Assembly: GCA_007844125.1 (NCBI GenBank)
Contig: CM017560.1
Location: forward strand, 6,788,759-6,852,758
Length of the DNA stretch: 64,000 bases
Origin: Sinonovacula constricta
Lineage: Eukaryota > Mollusca > Bivalvia > Cardiida > Solecurtidae
Direction: 5' to 3'
Below, piece after piece: positions 37,025 to 50,208 of the stretch. The notes under the pieces are model-generated. The model was not told where the DNA came from. It did not search any database and saw only the letters and a program-made list of their open reading frames with translations. Positions within the stretch are counted from its first letter, which is position 1. The number at the start of each line of letters is the position of its first letter. The position numbers and the translations under genes are program-made.

Positions 37025-38050
37025 CGGACCTAAAGTGATAGACTCTCTACATCCTATATATATATATATATATATGTTTTCATTTTTGTTACGATTATTT
37101 ATTTACTGGGTTTTTATTAAAAATTAAAACATAATGGCTGTTTGCTTTTTTCCCAAACAATCAAACAAATAAAACAATCAGCAAAAATATATCTATCCGT
37201 ATGATATTGCTGCATTGGTTAATCATTCCTACATTCCTATTAACTTGGGTTTCAAGTAGTTTTGTTTTTGTGTTTGCACCGCAAGTCAGCTGGAAGACCT
37301 CGTCACATTAAGTCCTTCACCCCGAACGAACCTTTGCAGTGACAGGCTAAGCAGTCAGAGAAGTTACAAATCGACGACTCTACCACTTCACCATGGGGCC
37401 CCATATGGTTCAAGTAGATGTTTGTATCGTTGATAATTGGCTAGAAAGTAGTGAAAACGCTATTGTTTGTGTCGATGGAAATAGAGAAGCAAATTATATG
37501 CGCATAAAAGTTTTCACCCGACAATTCGTCTTTTCGACGCATGGCTAAATTACCTTAAAATCTTAACAACGGTAACAACCCATAATTACATAAGACAATG
37601 CAATTTCAGTAAACAACATTAACAACATCATGATTTCAGAAATTCTGTATACATCTATTAAAATAAGATGTCAACATATTGTCTCCAGACTTCTTAGTGT
37701 TAAAGGATCACCAAACGATAAGGTACGCGATATATCGTACTGACGTGGAAAACGACAACACAAGATTCAAATAGAAATTTCTTGCATTTGTTGAAAAAGA
37801 TTTATAGAAAAATCATTGCTTCATTTCTTAGCTCACCGATTGTTTGTATTTTAATACTTTATGAAAACGTTTCTTTTTATTATATTGTAAAATTGTTACA
37901 GCGGCGTAGCTAGGCTCAAAATAAAGTGTAAGCACTTCTTGTCTTGGGGTCCGATGGACTTGCTCCAGAACATGGATTATTTTGTATTACTTTTAATTTT
38001 AACTTGTTATATCCAAGTTCGTTGACTTAAAAGTCTTCTCCCTATATATA
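37025..38050. repeat. Segmental duplication downstream of plus RA genes (copy 2)
   Basis: Counterpart of 28737-29600, with an extra insert at about 37270-37410 that contains a GCAAGTCAGCTGGAAGACC block. No gene. A TA microsatellite lies at 37058-37074. Confidence 0.6.
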
Positions 38051-41000
38051 CGATTTTAGTTCTGTTATAGCTGTTATAACCGTTTGTACTGCTTCGAGGG
38101 ACCTTCGAAGGCTCGTAGGAATCTTTGAAAACTGTGGTGTGTTTCCGAGGAATGAACCGACGCTCATCTTACCCAACTCCCACGCGCCAACACCCCGACC
38201 ACATCCTCCACCCCACCAACACCCCGACATAAATACTCATTTTGTATTGTAGAAGCCAGTAACAAGAAAGTAGATCGCGTATTAAATACATGTTTTGTTA
38301 ACAAGGAACCTAGGCTATACTTCTTTAAGTGACAGTCAGACTCAAACCTCGTGTTATATTAACCGATGTTATAATAAGGACATACACAACAGTCAGTCAT
38401 GAAAGAAAAAAATGATTCGTTTAATACTGAACATGTTAAAATAGTTTATCGTTTAATATTTTCAGAATTCATTTAACACTCATGTTAGGTCATCTTTATC
38501 TACATATGAATTTTCTTCTATATGTAGTTCAGAATTAATAATATGTTAATTATATTAATTGCATTCACACCCATTACTGTTAATTAGATACTTTATCGGA
38601 ACAAAGAGGACTAAATCTAAAACATTGAAATGTTATGTTGAAAACACGTTCAATTGGCCAAGTGTTCTTGTTGTTGTTGCTGCTTTCGTTGTTGCTTTCG
38701 TTTTTTCTTTTCTTTTTTCTTTTCTTTTCTTTTTTGCTTAAATAAAAGTCGATTTAAAAGTTATAAGTTATTCGCATAAGCTCAGCAGCCAAGACTGTGT
38801 ACAAACTGCACATGCGTAATAAATATAATGTAAATAAACAAAACACTTACAGGTCCGATAGTGAGGCAATCCTTTCAAGACATTCAGAAGTCGAGATCGA
38901 TCTATTTTACTACATAAATTTATCTTCAACTGCGCATGTGCAACAAACCACGCATTCTGTCTCGACTTTATGTGGCGGATTACATGCAATTTTGGTAGAA
39001 CAGGTAGAAGTGAGGCGGGGACTTATAAGTCGGATCGAATCTATTAAGACCTTTTCATAGAAAAATAGAAGCCTGCACTCGCTGCGCTCGTTTCGGCTTC
39101 TATTTTTTATAGAAACAATTTAATAGACTATACTATACAAGAATTGCGAATCGTGTGGTGATATACATACATGTATTCAAACCAGTGACCATCGTCTCTT
39201 TAAAGGCTGTATACATACAGTTTGCCTGTATCAAATACATGTAACATGTTACCCACGTTCTGGGGAGTTTGTACATAATTGTTGCATAAAGTTATACCTT
39301 ACTTTAAGTTAATGCTGTTCATAACACGACCCAATTGTAAGACAATGCAAATGGTGAAATATATCGCTTTAAATATCTACTACTTCCACGTTAAATAAGC
39401 ACGATGAGGATTTCAGATAAAAATAGATATCGACGTCTATGGAAGAGCATATCCGCCAATATTCTAATTACTATTTCTAACTTTTAATACAAGGATTTGT
39501 CACTTCCAATGTTAATTCGTGAATTGCAACACCGCGCATGCTAAATTACATTCTTACTTTTATATATCACATAAATATGTTCACATTTCAACATTACATT
39601 TGAACAATTCCACATTTCCCGCATATACAATTTACAAGTTACAAATCGCGGGGTGAAAATCACGAATACATTTTACATTTATAGAATCTAATTTGCAAGT
39701 TACTAATCTTGATGCGCAAATCTCGAATGTAAAATGTACAATGCATAACACCAGTTCAACATTAGGACGCAAGGAGGCTCCTCCAACATGGAAATGTCCA
39801 TCTATAAATAGAATGTACCGCTTGAACTGGTCCGCGTTCGTGTGCACATTCAAGTTGTGAGTTTCTTACCGACAGAATCAGAGACATGTATTATTTATTT
39901 GTGCTATACAATTTTAGGGATACTATTCTGTACTTAACTGTTATATACATTGTATATTGTTTGTGATAACAGAAGATCAAGTGATAAGTCTGTGTTTGTG
40001 GCATATTTAGAAAAATGCGTGATACATGTATTTATAATCATTCGTGACATGTAATGTAGACATGCCCCACTTAAAGGTCGGGCCATATTTACACGTGTCA
40101 ATTTTTTCCTCAAACTGTATGAATCCGTTCAAATGCTGTTCGTATATTTTTATCTCTCAGATCTGACAATCACTATACCGCCACCTGATAAGGTAACAGA
40201 AAAGAAATTTGGTATCATTTACTATATTTTAACATATGCAATAATGCTCTTCTGAAAAGTTTAACTTTTTCCATAGACAAGTTTGAAAATACGATCAATT
40301 TTACACATATCTGCTATGTCGTTAAACATCCGCGCACCCAGCTGACCGATTATACGGAATATGTGGCTTCCGTTGTTTGGACACGAATTTCGAACAGTTG
40401 CTCTATGCACAATATTTATGTAGTCCTGTCGGAATTGCCGAATTATGCTTTCTCAAACAACTATTTATACAAATCAATTTACTACTATCTCTAACAGGAA
40501 AAAATAAATTATATATCTTTGAGAACGATTCGTTGCAAACAAGTAACAAAACTAAAAACTATCGATAATATTTATGAAATTGCACTATTTTTCCCGGTCA
40601 AATTGCCTTTTAAATTATAGACCTATAAAACTATACAGAACAATGTATACATTAATATATAGAGATTACTCCGTCCGTCTTGAAAACATAACTTGAAAAT
40701 TAAATCAAGGCTAAATGTTATAGTAAATGTATTTTGAGAGAAATATTTCAACGCGAATACATACATAGGTTATGTTTGTATTACATTATCTCCATTTATG
40801 TATATTATTAATTTAAAAGTTCATGACTTTGTCCTAATATCCAAAGCGTCTGTTTCAGGAAGTGCAGTAACTTAGAACCATTACTCTCAATGTACGACAA
40901 ACTTTCCCAATAATCATAATGAAATATGGAACGTTCTACAAATAAAACCCCATAGATTACATTTATGGGGTCTGGAGTTCATACATATATAAACAATAAC

Positions 41001-41079
41001 TTTTGATTACCATATTTATATTATCACTCTTACTTACAAACGCTGACAAAAAAGTACAATTTTTTTAGACTTGTATTAC
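38051..41079. other. Intergenic DNA, no gene recognised
   Basis: No domain-bearing frame. The C/T-rich strand at 38690-38740 is a TTTTC-type low-complexity tract. A hairpin lies at 39061-39107. Two CTGCRCATGYG-type sequences (38807-38818 and 38931-38942) are NRF1-like but isolated. Confidence 0.4.
39061..39107. repeat. Perfect 13-bp inverted repeat (hairpin)
   Basis: AAAAATAGAAGCC and its exact inverse GGCTTCTATTTTT are separated by 21 nt containing CACTCGCTGCGCTCG, itself nearly palindromic. It may be the core of a small foldback element. Confidence 0.6.
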
Positions 41080-41880
41080 TCGTACTTCTGTACACATTTA
41101 TAATAGTGCATAAGAAACATACATGTACACATGAGTTATTTACTTCCACTCCATTTCGCTTCGTTGATTGCCTTGTTACATTTAGATTGCATATTAGGTC
41201 CTTATTATGGTGGCCGATTTCTGCCATTTCGTGGGTTCGTATCGGCGAGGCGAAATGTGATTAAGGTGTCGTCCTCTCTGTCCTAGGTTCCATCCATAGT
41301 GGGATTTACATCCATGGCCACCTATATGACAACACTAGCAGTTTTTCGAGGAGTCCGATTTGGGAGTGGTTAAAAAAACTTAAAGCTCTCTCAACAATTG
41401 TTCTCAAATAAATAAATATGTTTAAAGATATTATCGCCGGCCTTATTCTGTTTTTATGTATGATTGTTGCTGAAACAATAACGTTAATCCACAAGTTATG
41501 AAACTTGCTCAGAATTGGCCCTTACACTCTTAAATGTAATGCCTCTCATAGCAACATATTCAAAACGTTCTAATCTGACCTTGACAAATCACACACACAC
41601 ACACACTTGTTTTTTTCTTCATTCTGCTGGAACTGATCTGTTGTTCTTCCAACTTTACACAGACCCAGATCTTACACATAAAAGATTTTATTATGTGTGA
41701 AACATTCGTTCGAATTCCTCACAGATTTATGGGTAAAGTTGAGAAAAATATGTATGTACTAATAGGTGTCTCCAAAACGGGGGTCGGAAATTTTACAACA
41801 CCTACTTGTGACATATTCGTACGAACTTGTCACACGTGGTGTGAGAAATTCGTACGAATTCTTCACACATGAGACATATT
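41080..41880. repeat. Segmental duplication copy matching 33340-34081
   Basis: Blocks are in the same order as at 33340-34081. The right end carries extra palindromic ATTCGTACGAATT units (41839-41868) that are partly missing in the other copy. Confidence 0.65.
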
Positions 41881-42344
41881 CGAATGTGTAAAAATTTAAA
41901 CTGTTCCTTCTTGTTTTGTAAAGTCATTTAATTGTGTTAATATAAATTGTGTCGTTCTATTTCCTTACTTACCTTATCGACCTTTCGGTGGTACATTTTA
42001 ATAACGCCTTGAGAAAAACTTGCCTACTCATAAGCGATTTAATAAAAACAAATACATATATTATGATATAATTTTCCGTATGTTTGTATAAAACGTTCAA
42101 TAAAAGTAATCTATTATTTATTATATTGATCTGTTAACATATTTTCGCTGTCAAAGAAAAACAAATGAATTTAAATCATATATCACTGAAATGCATGCAT
42201 AAAAAAATGAGTTCTTTGTAACTTCCAAATTTACATGTAGTTTTGTTGTTAAGATTGAAAGCCATTGGCGTGTAGAATGGAACATCTTTTATGCTCATTT
42301 CAACACAAGACTGGTGCATTAGTTTGAGCAAAGGTTTAACGGAC
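41881..42344. other. AT-rich intergenic DNA
   Basis: Nothing recognisable on either strand. Confidence 0.4.
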
Positions 42345-43290
42345 ATTTATATTAGCATCTGGCATGATGGTAAGGGTGCTTGAGTCTCATTCCGGATGTC
42401 CTAAGTCCGAATCCCGTATATAACTTTTTATTATGATTCTATGCAATGCTATGATAACCATTTTGTTTAATTGTGTTAGTTCGATTTGCTTATACGTGAT
42501 TTTGCTTATGTCCCATTGATTTTGTTTATGTTACGGTAACAGCATGTTAACTTGCATGTTTAGTCATGAACAAGGAGAACAGGTAAAAGAAACACATATA
42601 CAATAAAGGAAAATAACAGTTGGCTAATTACTTTACAAAAAACAACGACAACTTATGGCTATTCTGAAAGTTTGTATATGCGCCTTTTCTCACATATCAT
42701 TTTACATTAAAGATCGTTTTGTTATAAATGTCTTTTTGTTTGTTTAATACCATTAAGCTGTCTTATTAATACCGGAGTAATACCTTGCAATAATATTTAT
42801 GCTGTAAACCTTGCAAATAATTAAATAACTTTTCAATTTAGTTGATATAATGCATGTCATCATTTTATTAAAATGTAATCATCTGTTTCGCCGTCGGTAC
42901 TTTGAGTTAATAGGTTTCATGTGTAATCATGAAATAGTATATTCATTGGCGTAGTGTATGCACTTTCCTAGTATTTTCTTGTCCATCACATGTAAAATGT
43001 TTATGACGTTATATAAGAATTCTTTCAATAATTTATTTATTTTTTTTATAATTTTCAATGAAGGATTGTTTAATGCTATGCCATTTGTTTGTTGGGTTTG
43101 TCGTCTCACCAACCGTATTTCAGTTAGCTTGAGACGAAGTACACTTTAAAAAAATAAAAAAAGTTTTAGCGCTGTCTTCACTATACAGTGTATATATTAG
43201 GCCTTGTGGCATGCTACTGACAGTATCCTGTCATCTGACAGACAAGTCGTGGAACTACAATTATATTTGTTCTTAGCGTCAGCGAGGGAG
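42345..43290 (+). repeat. ~1.0 kb interspersed repeat with tRNA-like head, copy 3
   Basis: The head (GCATCTGGCATGATGGTAAG ... AAGTCCGAATCCCGT) aligns with 3390-3470. It is followed by TTACGGTAACAGCATG, CGCCTTTTCTCACATAT, ACCATTAAGCTGTCTTATTA, TTGGCGTAGTGTATGCA, GTTGGGTTTGTCGTCTCACC and CGTATTTCAG blocks. It ends at GCGAGGGAGCTATATATACC, where the second minisatellite array starts. Confidence 0.6.
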
Positions 43291-44654
43291 CTATATATAC
43301 CGCAATATATACCACTGAAAATACCACTGTATATGCTCCTATACATACAACTATAACAAAGGAACTATATATACCACTGTTTAAACTACTATGTATACAC
43401 CATTATAGACACTTTATATACCACTATATATATACCACTGTATATACCACTGTATATAGCACTATGTATACACCACTATATACCACTTTATATACCACTG
43501 TATCTCCACCACTATATACTATTGTATATACCACTGTATATACCATTGTATAAACCACTGTATATACCACTCTAAATTCACCAATATATACCAATATATA
43601 TACACCACTTTATATACAACTACTTTATAAACATCTTTATATACACTTTATATACCACTGTATATACCACTATGCATACACCTCTATATGCCACTTTATA
43701 TAACACTTTATATACCACTATATACATCACTGTATAAACCACTATCTATAGCACTATGTATACACCATTATATATGCCATTATATATACCACTATAAAAA
43801 CCATTATATCGACACCACTATATACCACTGTATATACTACTGCATATACCACTATATAAAACACTATATATACCACTATATCGACACCACTATATACCAC
43901 TATATCGATACCACTATATACCACTGTATAAACCACTATCTATATAACTGTATATACCACTATATATGCCACTATATATACCACTATATACCACTATATC
44001 GACACCACTATATATCACTATATCGACACCACTATATACCACTGTAAAAACCACTATCTATATTACTGTTTATACCACTATATATGCCACTATATATACC
44101 ACTATATACCACTCTATCGACACCACTATATATCACTATATCGACACCATTATATACCACTGTATAAACCACTATCTATATCACTGTATATACCACTATA
44201 TATGCCACTATATACACCCTATATACCACTATATCGACAACACTATATACCACTATATATGCCACTATATATACCACTGTATATAAAACTATACATACCA
44301 CTGGATATGCCACTATATATACCACTATATATACCACTATATATACCACTATATATGCCACTATATATGCCACTATATATACCACTATATATACCACTAT
44401 ATATGCCACTATATATACCACTATATATGCCACTATATATACCACTGTATATAAAACTATACATACCACTATATATACCACTATATATACCACTATATAT
44501 ACCACTATATATACCACTATATATACCACTATATATACCACTATATATGCCACTATATATACCACTGTATATAAAACTATAATACCACTATACATACCAC
44601 TATATATACCACTATATATACCACTATATACCACTGTATATACCACTGTATATA
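43291..44654. repeat. TATATACCACTA/G minisatellite array 2
   Basis: About 1.36 kb of degenerate 12-bp units (TATATACCACTA dominant, with ATCGACACCACTATATAC variants). It is seeded in the same position of the same SINE-like repeat as array 1. Its right end does not return to the SINE; it runs directly into codons 7-8 of an RA-family gene on the minus strand. Confidence 0.85.
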
Positions 44655-44697
44655 AGTGAGTTCTAGGAACGCCCATCTGTAATATTGAAAACAAGGG
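44655..44697 (-). pseudogene. RA-domain family gene reduced to first codons by array 2 (pair 4, minus member)
   Basis: In sense, the acceptor CAATATTACAG is followed by ATGGGCGTTCCTAGAACTCA (MGVPRTH), identical in layout to the gene at 22406. The sequence then changes to TATATAC repeat. The reading frame continues in phase into the array as a Tyr/Val/Ile/Ser repeat (to 44176 if the upstream intronic ATG is counted), giving an odd chimeric frame. All the RA fold is gone. Confidence 0.75.
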
Positions 44698-46586
44698 TTA
44701 TATGAAATATGCTGCTAACAACTCTTCGTACAAGTATCTTTCGGATTAAAACAAATACAATTACAAAACTGTTAAATCTTTTCACAATATTTCATGGAGA
44801 GGTAAATTAATTCACAGATCCTTAATTAGGACTAATGGTCTATCCAAAGTAAGAAAGAGACCTTTAACAAAGTTAGTTATTGGTAATATAAACCCCACGA
44901 TTTGTCTGTCATTGATAAGGCAGTAGATTCATAGCACTAAGCAGTACATACATTAACATTCATATTTAAATATAAGCAACAAATACTTTATGCAAACTTA
45001 TTCAGAAAAAAAAAACCACAACAATGAAAGTGTGAATCTTTATGATCTTTTTTTTTTCTTTTTTTTTTTTTGTAAAAAATGTGCCGCTAGAAAATACTGA
45101 CGTTTAGTACGTCGCAAGAACGTATCTTGATGAAATCGTGTACTTGGTGGGATACTATTGAGAAGGCCCGCTGTTTGGACAAAAATACTCAGACGTCTGT
45201 TTGTTGTTAGCTTGCGTGTCATTGTTATTTACTTTTGGACTTAAGTGAACATTGGAACCAAACATTTGTCCCATACGTATTATTTATACAGTGGTATGAC
45301 GAGTCTCTTTGTTCTAGTCACGTGATTGTGACGTGTGCTCGGGCATTTCCGTTAAGGCGCGAGACAGCGACAATTATTTAATTATCGCCAGCTTATCCCG
45401 GCCCTTGGTCGTAATCAAATAAACAGTGTGTTGTTTATCTTATGGCTATATTTCAACGATAAGGGGAATTAGGGGACCACTTTACTATAATAAAAAAAAT
45501 TGTGCAATTTATTTGATTGCTGATCACTCTAGAGTAGTATTTTTGTTCGTTATTTTATTTGCGTACATGTCATCGAAGGAAATTTGGGATGCGGGCTATT
45601 TTTAACATCGAAATTTAACAGCTGAACGACACGATACATTTTGTTTTTGATAAAATATTAGCATATATAAACATGTTTCAGTTAAAAAGCTATTACTAAT
45701 AAATAACATAGTTAATGGTTTGCTCCAAGCCAAAAACAGTATATTGCATATTAAGACTATAATTTGGTAAATATATTATACCGCATGTATTTGGTTGCAA
45801 GCTTTTATAAATAATCTATAAAGAAGGATGAAAAAAAGGAAATATGTACCTCAAGAACACCTGGAGAAAGTATTCATTATTTGTCGCTTTTTACTAGGGA
45901 ACTGTTTTTGTCTTTATATTTGATATTTATATTTTGTGAATTTTTATTTGCATATAGTATTAACTAGTAAGTACATAAATACAGAGCCTCATAAACTGTT
46001 TAACATACAGGTGCAGAAATATGAACAAATTTTGCGAGTAGTGTTAAACTGTCTATAATTAAGTTGTATCTATGTCTATATTGTTTATATTTGTTTATTC
46101 AATCATTGAGCAGAATTCATTAGAACTATAACACTAAACATATTATACTGACAGACTATTAATGACAATTTTACCCTGCTCGTGTAAAGATGTAAATAAT
46201 ATTAGTGTCAACTTGGTGGCAGTTAAATAAATCGCACACTTATTTGATTATAAAAGATTGTGTCCCCCTTATCGTTCCATCATCATACAATAAACAACAC
46301 AATGTTTATTTGATTGTGATTTTGGGCTTGGATAAGCTGGTGATAATTAAATAATGGACGCAGTCTGTCGTATTAACGGAAATGTCCAAGCACACGTCAC
46401 GATGATTGTGATCACGTGACTGGAACAAACACTCGCCCTGCAAGTATATTAATTGGAGCACCGCACCTGGGGAAGGCAGAATCGCTATTCATACTATATT
46501 GCACATTTCAAACGTATTTAGAGTATTTTTACATTGGGTTGGATATAACGGGATACACTCATCAGTTTAACAATTTTCTTTAAAAC
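44698..46586. promoter_or_regulatory. Divergent promoter region of RA pair 4, with exon 1 of plus gene
   Basis: The minus side has an intron and exon remnant whose donor is changed (sense AAGATACG instead of AAGGTACG), CACGTG at 45319-45324 and CGTGTGCTCGGGCATTTCCG. The plus side has CACACGTCACG and CACGTG at 46413-46418, with CCTGCAAGTATATTAATTGG as the TATA-like area. Noncoding exon 1 ends AAAAC at 46586 before GTAAGT. A T-rich tract (45049-45071) lies in the minus-side intron. Confidence 0.55.
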
Positions 46587-47083
46587 GTAAGTATTTGTTC
46601 ATTATCAATATCATTCATTGACAGGCACGTTCTTACTCATATCCAGCTTTGACAACGGGCGCAAGATAAAAATAAAATATTCTACTGAGCATAATAGGGG
46701 ATGACGCCATACCAAACACTTCGCTTAATTTTATTTATGGAAACATATTTATCACACTTAATCAAAATAAAAATATAATTATTTTCTTTGTAGCATGTAA
46801 ATTGATTAATTAAGTTGATTTCAACAGTCTTTGTAACCTTTGAAATTTAGTAATGTGCTTTGCGTAAACCAGAAGCTTCGTAAATATATAATGTTTTATT
46901 ATAAACTATTTAAATGACGTATTGATGCTATAACTTGACGTATATTAATAGCAAATAAAAAAGACACGATGCTTAACTTGCATTATTTATTTATTCCTGC
47001 TATGACAAGACAGTAAAATCGGTAAGTTTTAGCCTTGTAAAGCAGGTATATTTTACGATAATTATTTATGTCATATTCATGAA

Positions 47084-47086
<3 letters not shown>

Positions 47087-47148
<62 letters not shown>
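47087..47148 (+). repeat. (ATT)n microsatellite next to splice acceptor
   Basis: About 20 ATT units lie directly before TTTAATCTATTCCATATTACAG of the RA gene at 47173, in the same position as in the other plus copies. Confidence 0.9.
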
Positions 47149-47172
47149 TATTTAATCTATTCCATATTACAG

Positions 47173-48066
47173 ATGGGTGTCCCAACCACTCACTATGTTC
47201 AGATCAACTTTAACGGGCACGTGGTGATTTGTGCTGTAACGAAGAACACAAGTTGTTCTGATGTTATAAAAATGGCGACAGTCCAGTCAGCACAGAATGC
47301 CACGAACGTGGAAATGTTTGTGCGGCACGAAGGGATCGAGAAAAAAATTGCTAAGAACTCAAAACTTCTGAAGATTGTTCGATCATTTGGTGTTGGATCG
47401 ACCAACTACGCTCTTGTGGTACGACCTGTCGAGAAGAACGACTCGAAGTCCAATCTGGCTGTAACGGCATGCAAAGCGCTAAAGAAGTTGCTGGTTCTAA
47501 AGAACTTTCTCGTTAAGAAACCGACAGAGCCGACGGATAACACGTCAGACAACACGATGTACGCCAATCTAAACAATACAGCAAACACCAGGGCTCGTGT
47601 TGAAAATACCAAGAACATGAATGCGTTACTAAACGACACGAATCAGGTCACACAATCTCCGTCTATCCGAGAGTGGACTGGTCTCTCGGAATACGATACT
47701 TCCATAATGTCGGAAATTGGGCTCGAGTCTGGACTCTCGGGCTGCCAATCTCGATCCGTTCTGAACAACGCCTTCATCTGGGACCGACGGATTGGCATGA
47801 ATCGGGCGTTTATAGAAAGCCTGATGGCCTCGGTATATATGAATGACGAGTCGGTGCAGGATCTGTTCAATCAATGTCTGCTTATAGACGAGGACGAAGA
47901 TGTTGCTGCTGCATACGATGGTGTTGATCCAGCTGTTGTCACTAGCCACACTGATGACGTCACCTACTCCATGTCCGACAGCAGCGATGACGGGAGTCTT
48001 GACGAGCTGGAAATGAACATTGACGATGACATTACAGGAATAGATGTAAACTGGTATAACGAGACT
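47173..48066 (+). CDS. RASSF7-10-like RA-domain protein, C terminus lost in assembly gap (pair 4, plus member)
   Basis: 298 codons are open from the acceptor-linked ATG to the gap. The protein is very similar to the copy at 36017 (MGVPTTHYVQINFNGHVVIC..., ...GVGSTNYALVVRPVE, NLNNTANTRARVENT, SSDDGSLDELEMNIDDD, NWYNET). About 30 residues of the family C terminus (SLTREVSASLVLSWVNSLNL and following) are expected in or beyond the gap. DNA after the gap does not resume the family sequence, so either the gene is truncated or the scaffold join hides more than the nominal 100 bases. The promoter E-box is intact. Confidence 0.7.
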
Positions 48067-48166
48067 NNNNNNNNNNNNNNNNNNNNNNNNNNNNNNNNNN
48101 NNNNNNNNNNNNNNNNNNNNNNNNNNNNNNNNNNNNNNNNNNNNNNNNNNNNNNNNNNNNNNNNNN
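48067..48166. other. Assembly gap (100 N)
   Basis: Exactly 100 N, a conventional size for a gap of unknown length. The sequence on either side is not demonstrably contiguous. Confidence 0.98.
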
Positions 48167-50022
48167 ATTGTCACGGGTCAAAATGACCCCATCGTTTTAT
48201 TGATGTGCTTCAATAAGGAGTATTTCCATATTTTCTCTCGTCAAAACCCGGGGGTTCTTGGGTCAGCCGAACGCCCTGGAAGTGGATAGCACATGTATAA
48301 AAAATTTGTATTATTTTTTATTTTAAAAATAAATGTGCTTGATTTTCAGATATCGGTCATTAAGTGAGCTATTGCTGTATTTTTTTTAATGCATGCTAAA
48401 TTATGACTGGTTGGTAAGCAGTCTGATTGCTTGGTGACAAATTTGTAACTGATTGGTGACCAATATCTGATTGATTGTATTCATCATGGGAATGTAACAT
48501 GACAGTTGTTAAAAGAATGGGCGTATAAACCATACTTGAACTGTCACTAGTGTCAGCCATTTCTTTGTTTATCTGTAAAGTGAAAAGTCATGTGACCATT
48601 TGAAGCATCATTGAGCTAAAAATAGTCACAGTGATTCCATTAGAAATTTTGTAAACAATAAAAAACACATGGTTTTATCCAGTGAAACTTCTGCTTTATA
48701 GGCGGAAGTTATATCAATTTCATGCATCCACTTCTATTTTCATGAATTGAATTATCCACGGAACTCATACTTGATACTTGGCCTCTCTGTGGAATGTCTG
48801 CTTGCTGATCAGGAGGTCTAAGGTTCAATCCCCATAAGTGGGTAGCCAGTGGACGAGTGGCTGAGTCGCTGACTTGTGCCTCCTTACTGCATGGAATTGA
48901 AAATCTAAAAAAATACATTATACATATTCCCCAACCTGTCACAAAATTTGAAAAAAGAGCTTGACAAACAGTACTGTACAGTTTAAATGCAAAAAAAGAC
49001 CAAGACAATGGGGAGAGGCTTACAAGTCATTACACAAACAGAGAAATGCCAAAAAATGCCACCTGTTAAAGGTCAGTCAGCCAAAAGAACCAACTGGGGA
49101 TGAATCCGGTCTAATTTGGTCTGAAACCTTACTTTTAAAATTTTCAACTTAACCTGGATCCTTTAGTTGTTTTTACGCAGATATCTTATGTGCTGTCTTC
49201 CTATACCAAAAACTTATTCATTATAATGTCAATAATTATATGTGTGTGATGTATATTATGAAAAAAAAAATCCTCAGCTTTGTCAAAGGTGTCAAACTAA
49301 TTGCTGAGGTCAGTTCTTGGTGAATCTCATATGTGCTACTGTTTATATGATCAGAAGAGTTGTTGGCAGTCTAGAAAGATAGAAATCATATTAACCACAC
49401 CTCCGACATTGTGTACTTGTATGCATCTTTTTTCTATATGTTCACACTTCATGAAGCTATTTGTCTTACACTCTGATTTTTGTGGCATCTGCATTATATA
49501 AAAAGAATGTCAGGTTTGTTGAGAGAGCCATGTTTTAAGCTGGAGCTTCTCCACTGCATCCTGGTAATCAAAACAGACCACTGCTGACTTTGTGCTTACC
49601 AAATCTAATTGGTTCAGATGCTAATTAAGTGCTTTGCCTATGACAATGTAAGATAACAAAAATACTATGTTCTTATGTTAAGTTAAGGGTCCAATTAAGG
49701 AATAGTGGTTGTCGTGCTCCTTTAAGTAAATTAAACACGTGGAAATAACACAATAAAGTAGTACCAGTCAAATGTTTAGTTCACTATTTCACTTTATGTG
49801 GTTCTCTAGGGACTATTTTTTCTAGGTATGGAATCCTTTGGCTTCAATTTACAAAATCTAAATAAGGGCCCTGATAGTGCTCTGTTCCCATTAATTGCAT
49901 TATTGTTTGAGGTTTTAGATAATGTCGCTAAATATCAAAGCATTTTTTTCTTTTCATTTTACTCATTTTTTCAGGCCATTATTTCAAAACCAAATGAAAA
50001 AGGTTTTTATTTTTGCTTACAG
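48167..50022. other. Upstream region or first intron of USP25/28 gene
   Basis: No start exon could be identified. A tRNA-like SINE head lies at about 48775-48850 (CTTGGCCTCTCTGTGGAATG ... AAGGTTCAATCCCC). The frame from 49828 (MESFGFNL...) is in phase with the exon at 50023, but it crosses a good polypyrimidine-AG acceptor and T-rich intronic sequence, so it is probably intron. Confidence 0.45.
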
Positions 50023-50208
50023 ACAAAACCTTCAGATGACCATACATATGCCCAGGTCAAGGAGATAACGGGAATCGAAGATAAACAGCTGATTAATGAG
50101 GCAATCAATGCCTGTCGAAATAAAGAAGGAAAATATGATGTTGCTGAAGTTGTGAATATTCTGATCTCAGATGAGTGTCAAAAATCTGAGAGATCATCCA
50201 ACAAGAAG
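50023..50208 (+). CDS. USP25/28 exon: UBA-like region
   Basis: Acceptor TTTTTGCTTACAG, donor AAG/GTAATA, 186 bp, phase 0 at both ends. It encodes [20 protein letters not shown]... ending SSNKK. It corresponds to the N-terminal UBA-like helix bundle that binds ubiquitin or SUMO regions in the family. Confidence 0.88.

Noticed and set aside
49828..50022. Start of the USP gene at MESFGFNL
   Set aside because: The stretch is T-rich and ends in a strong acceptor, and vertebrate relatives have a different N terminus, so it is more likely intron.
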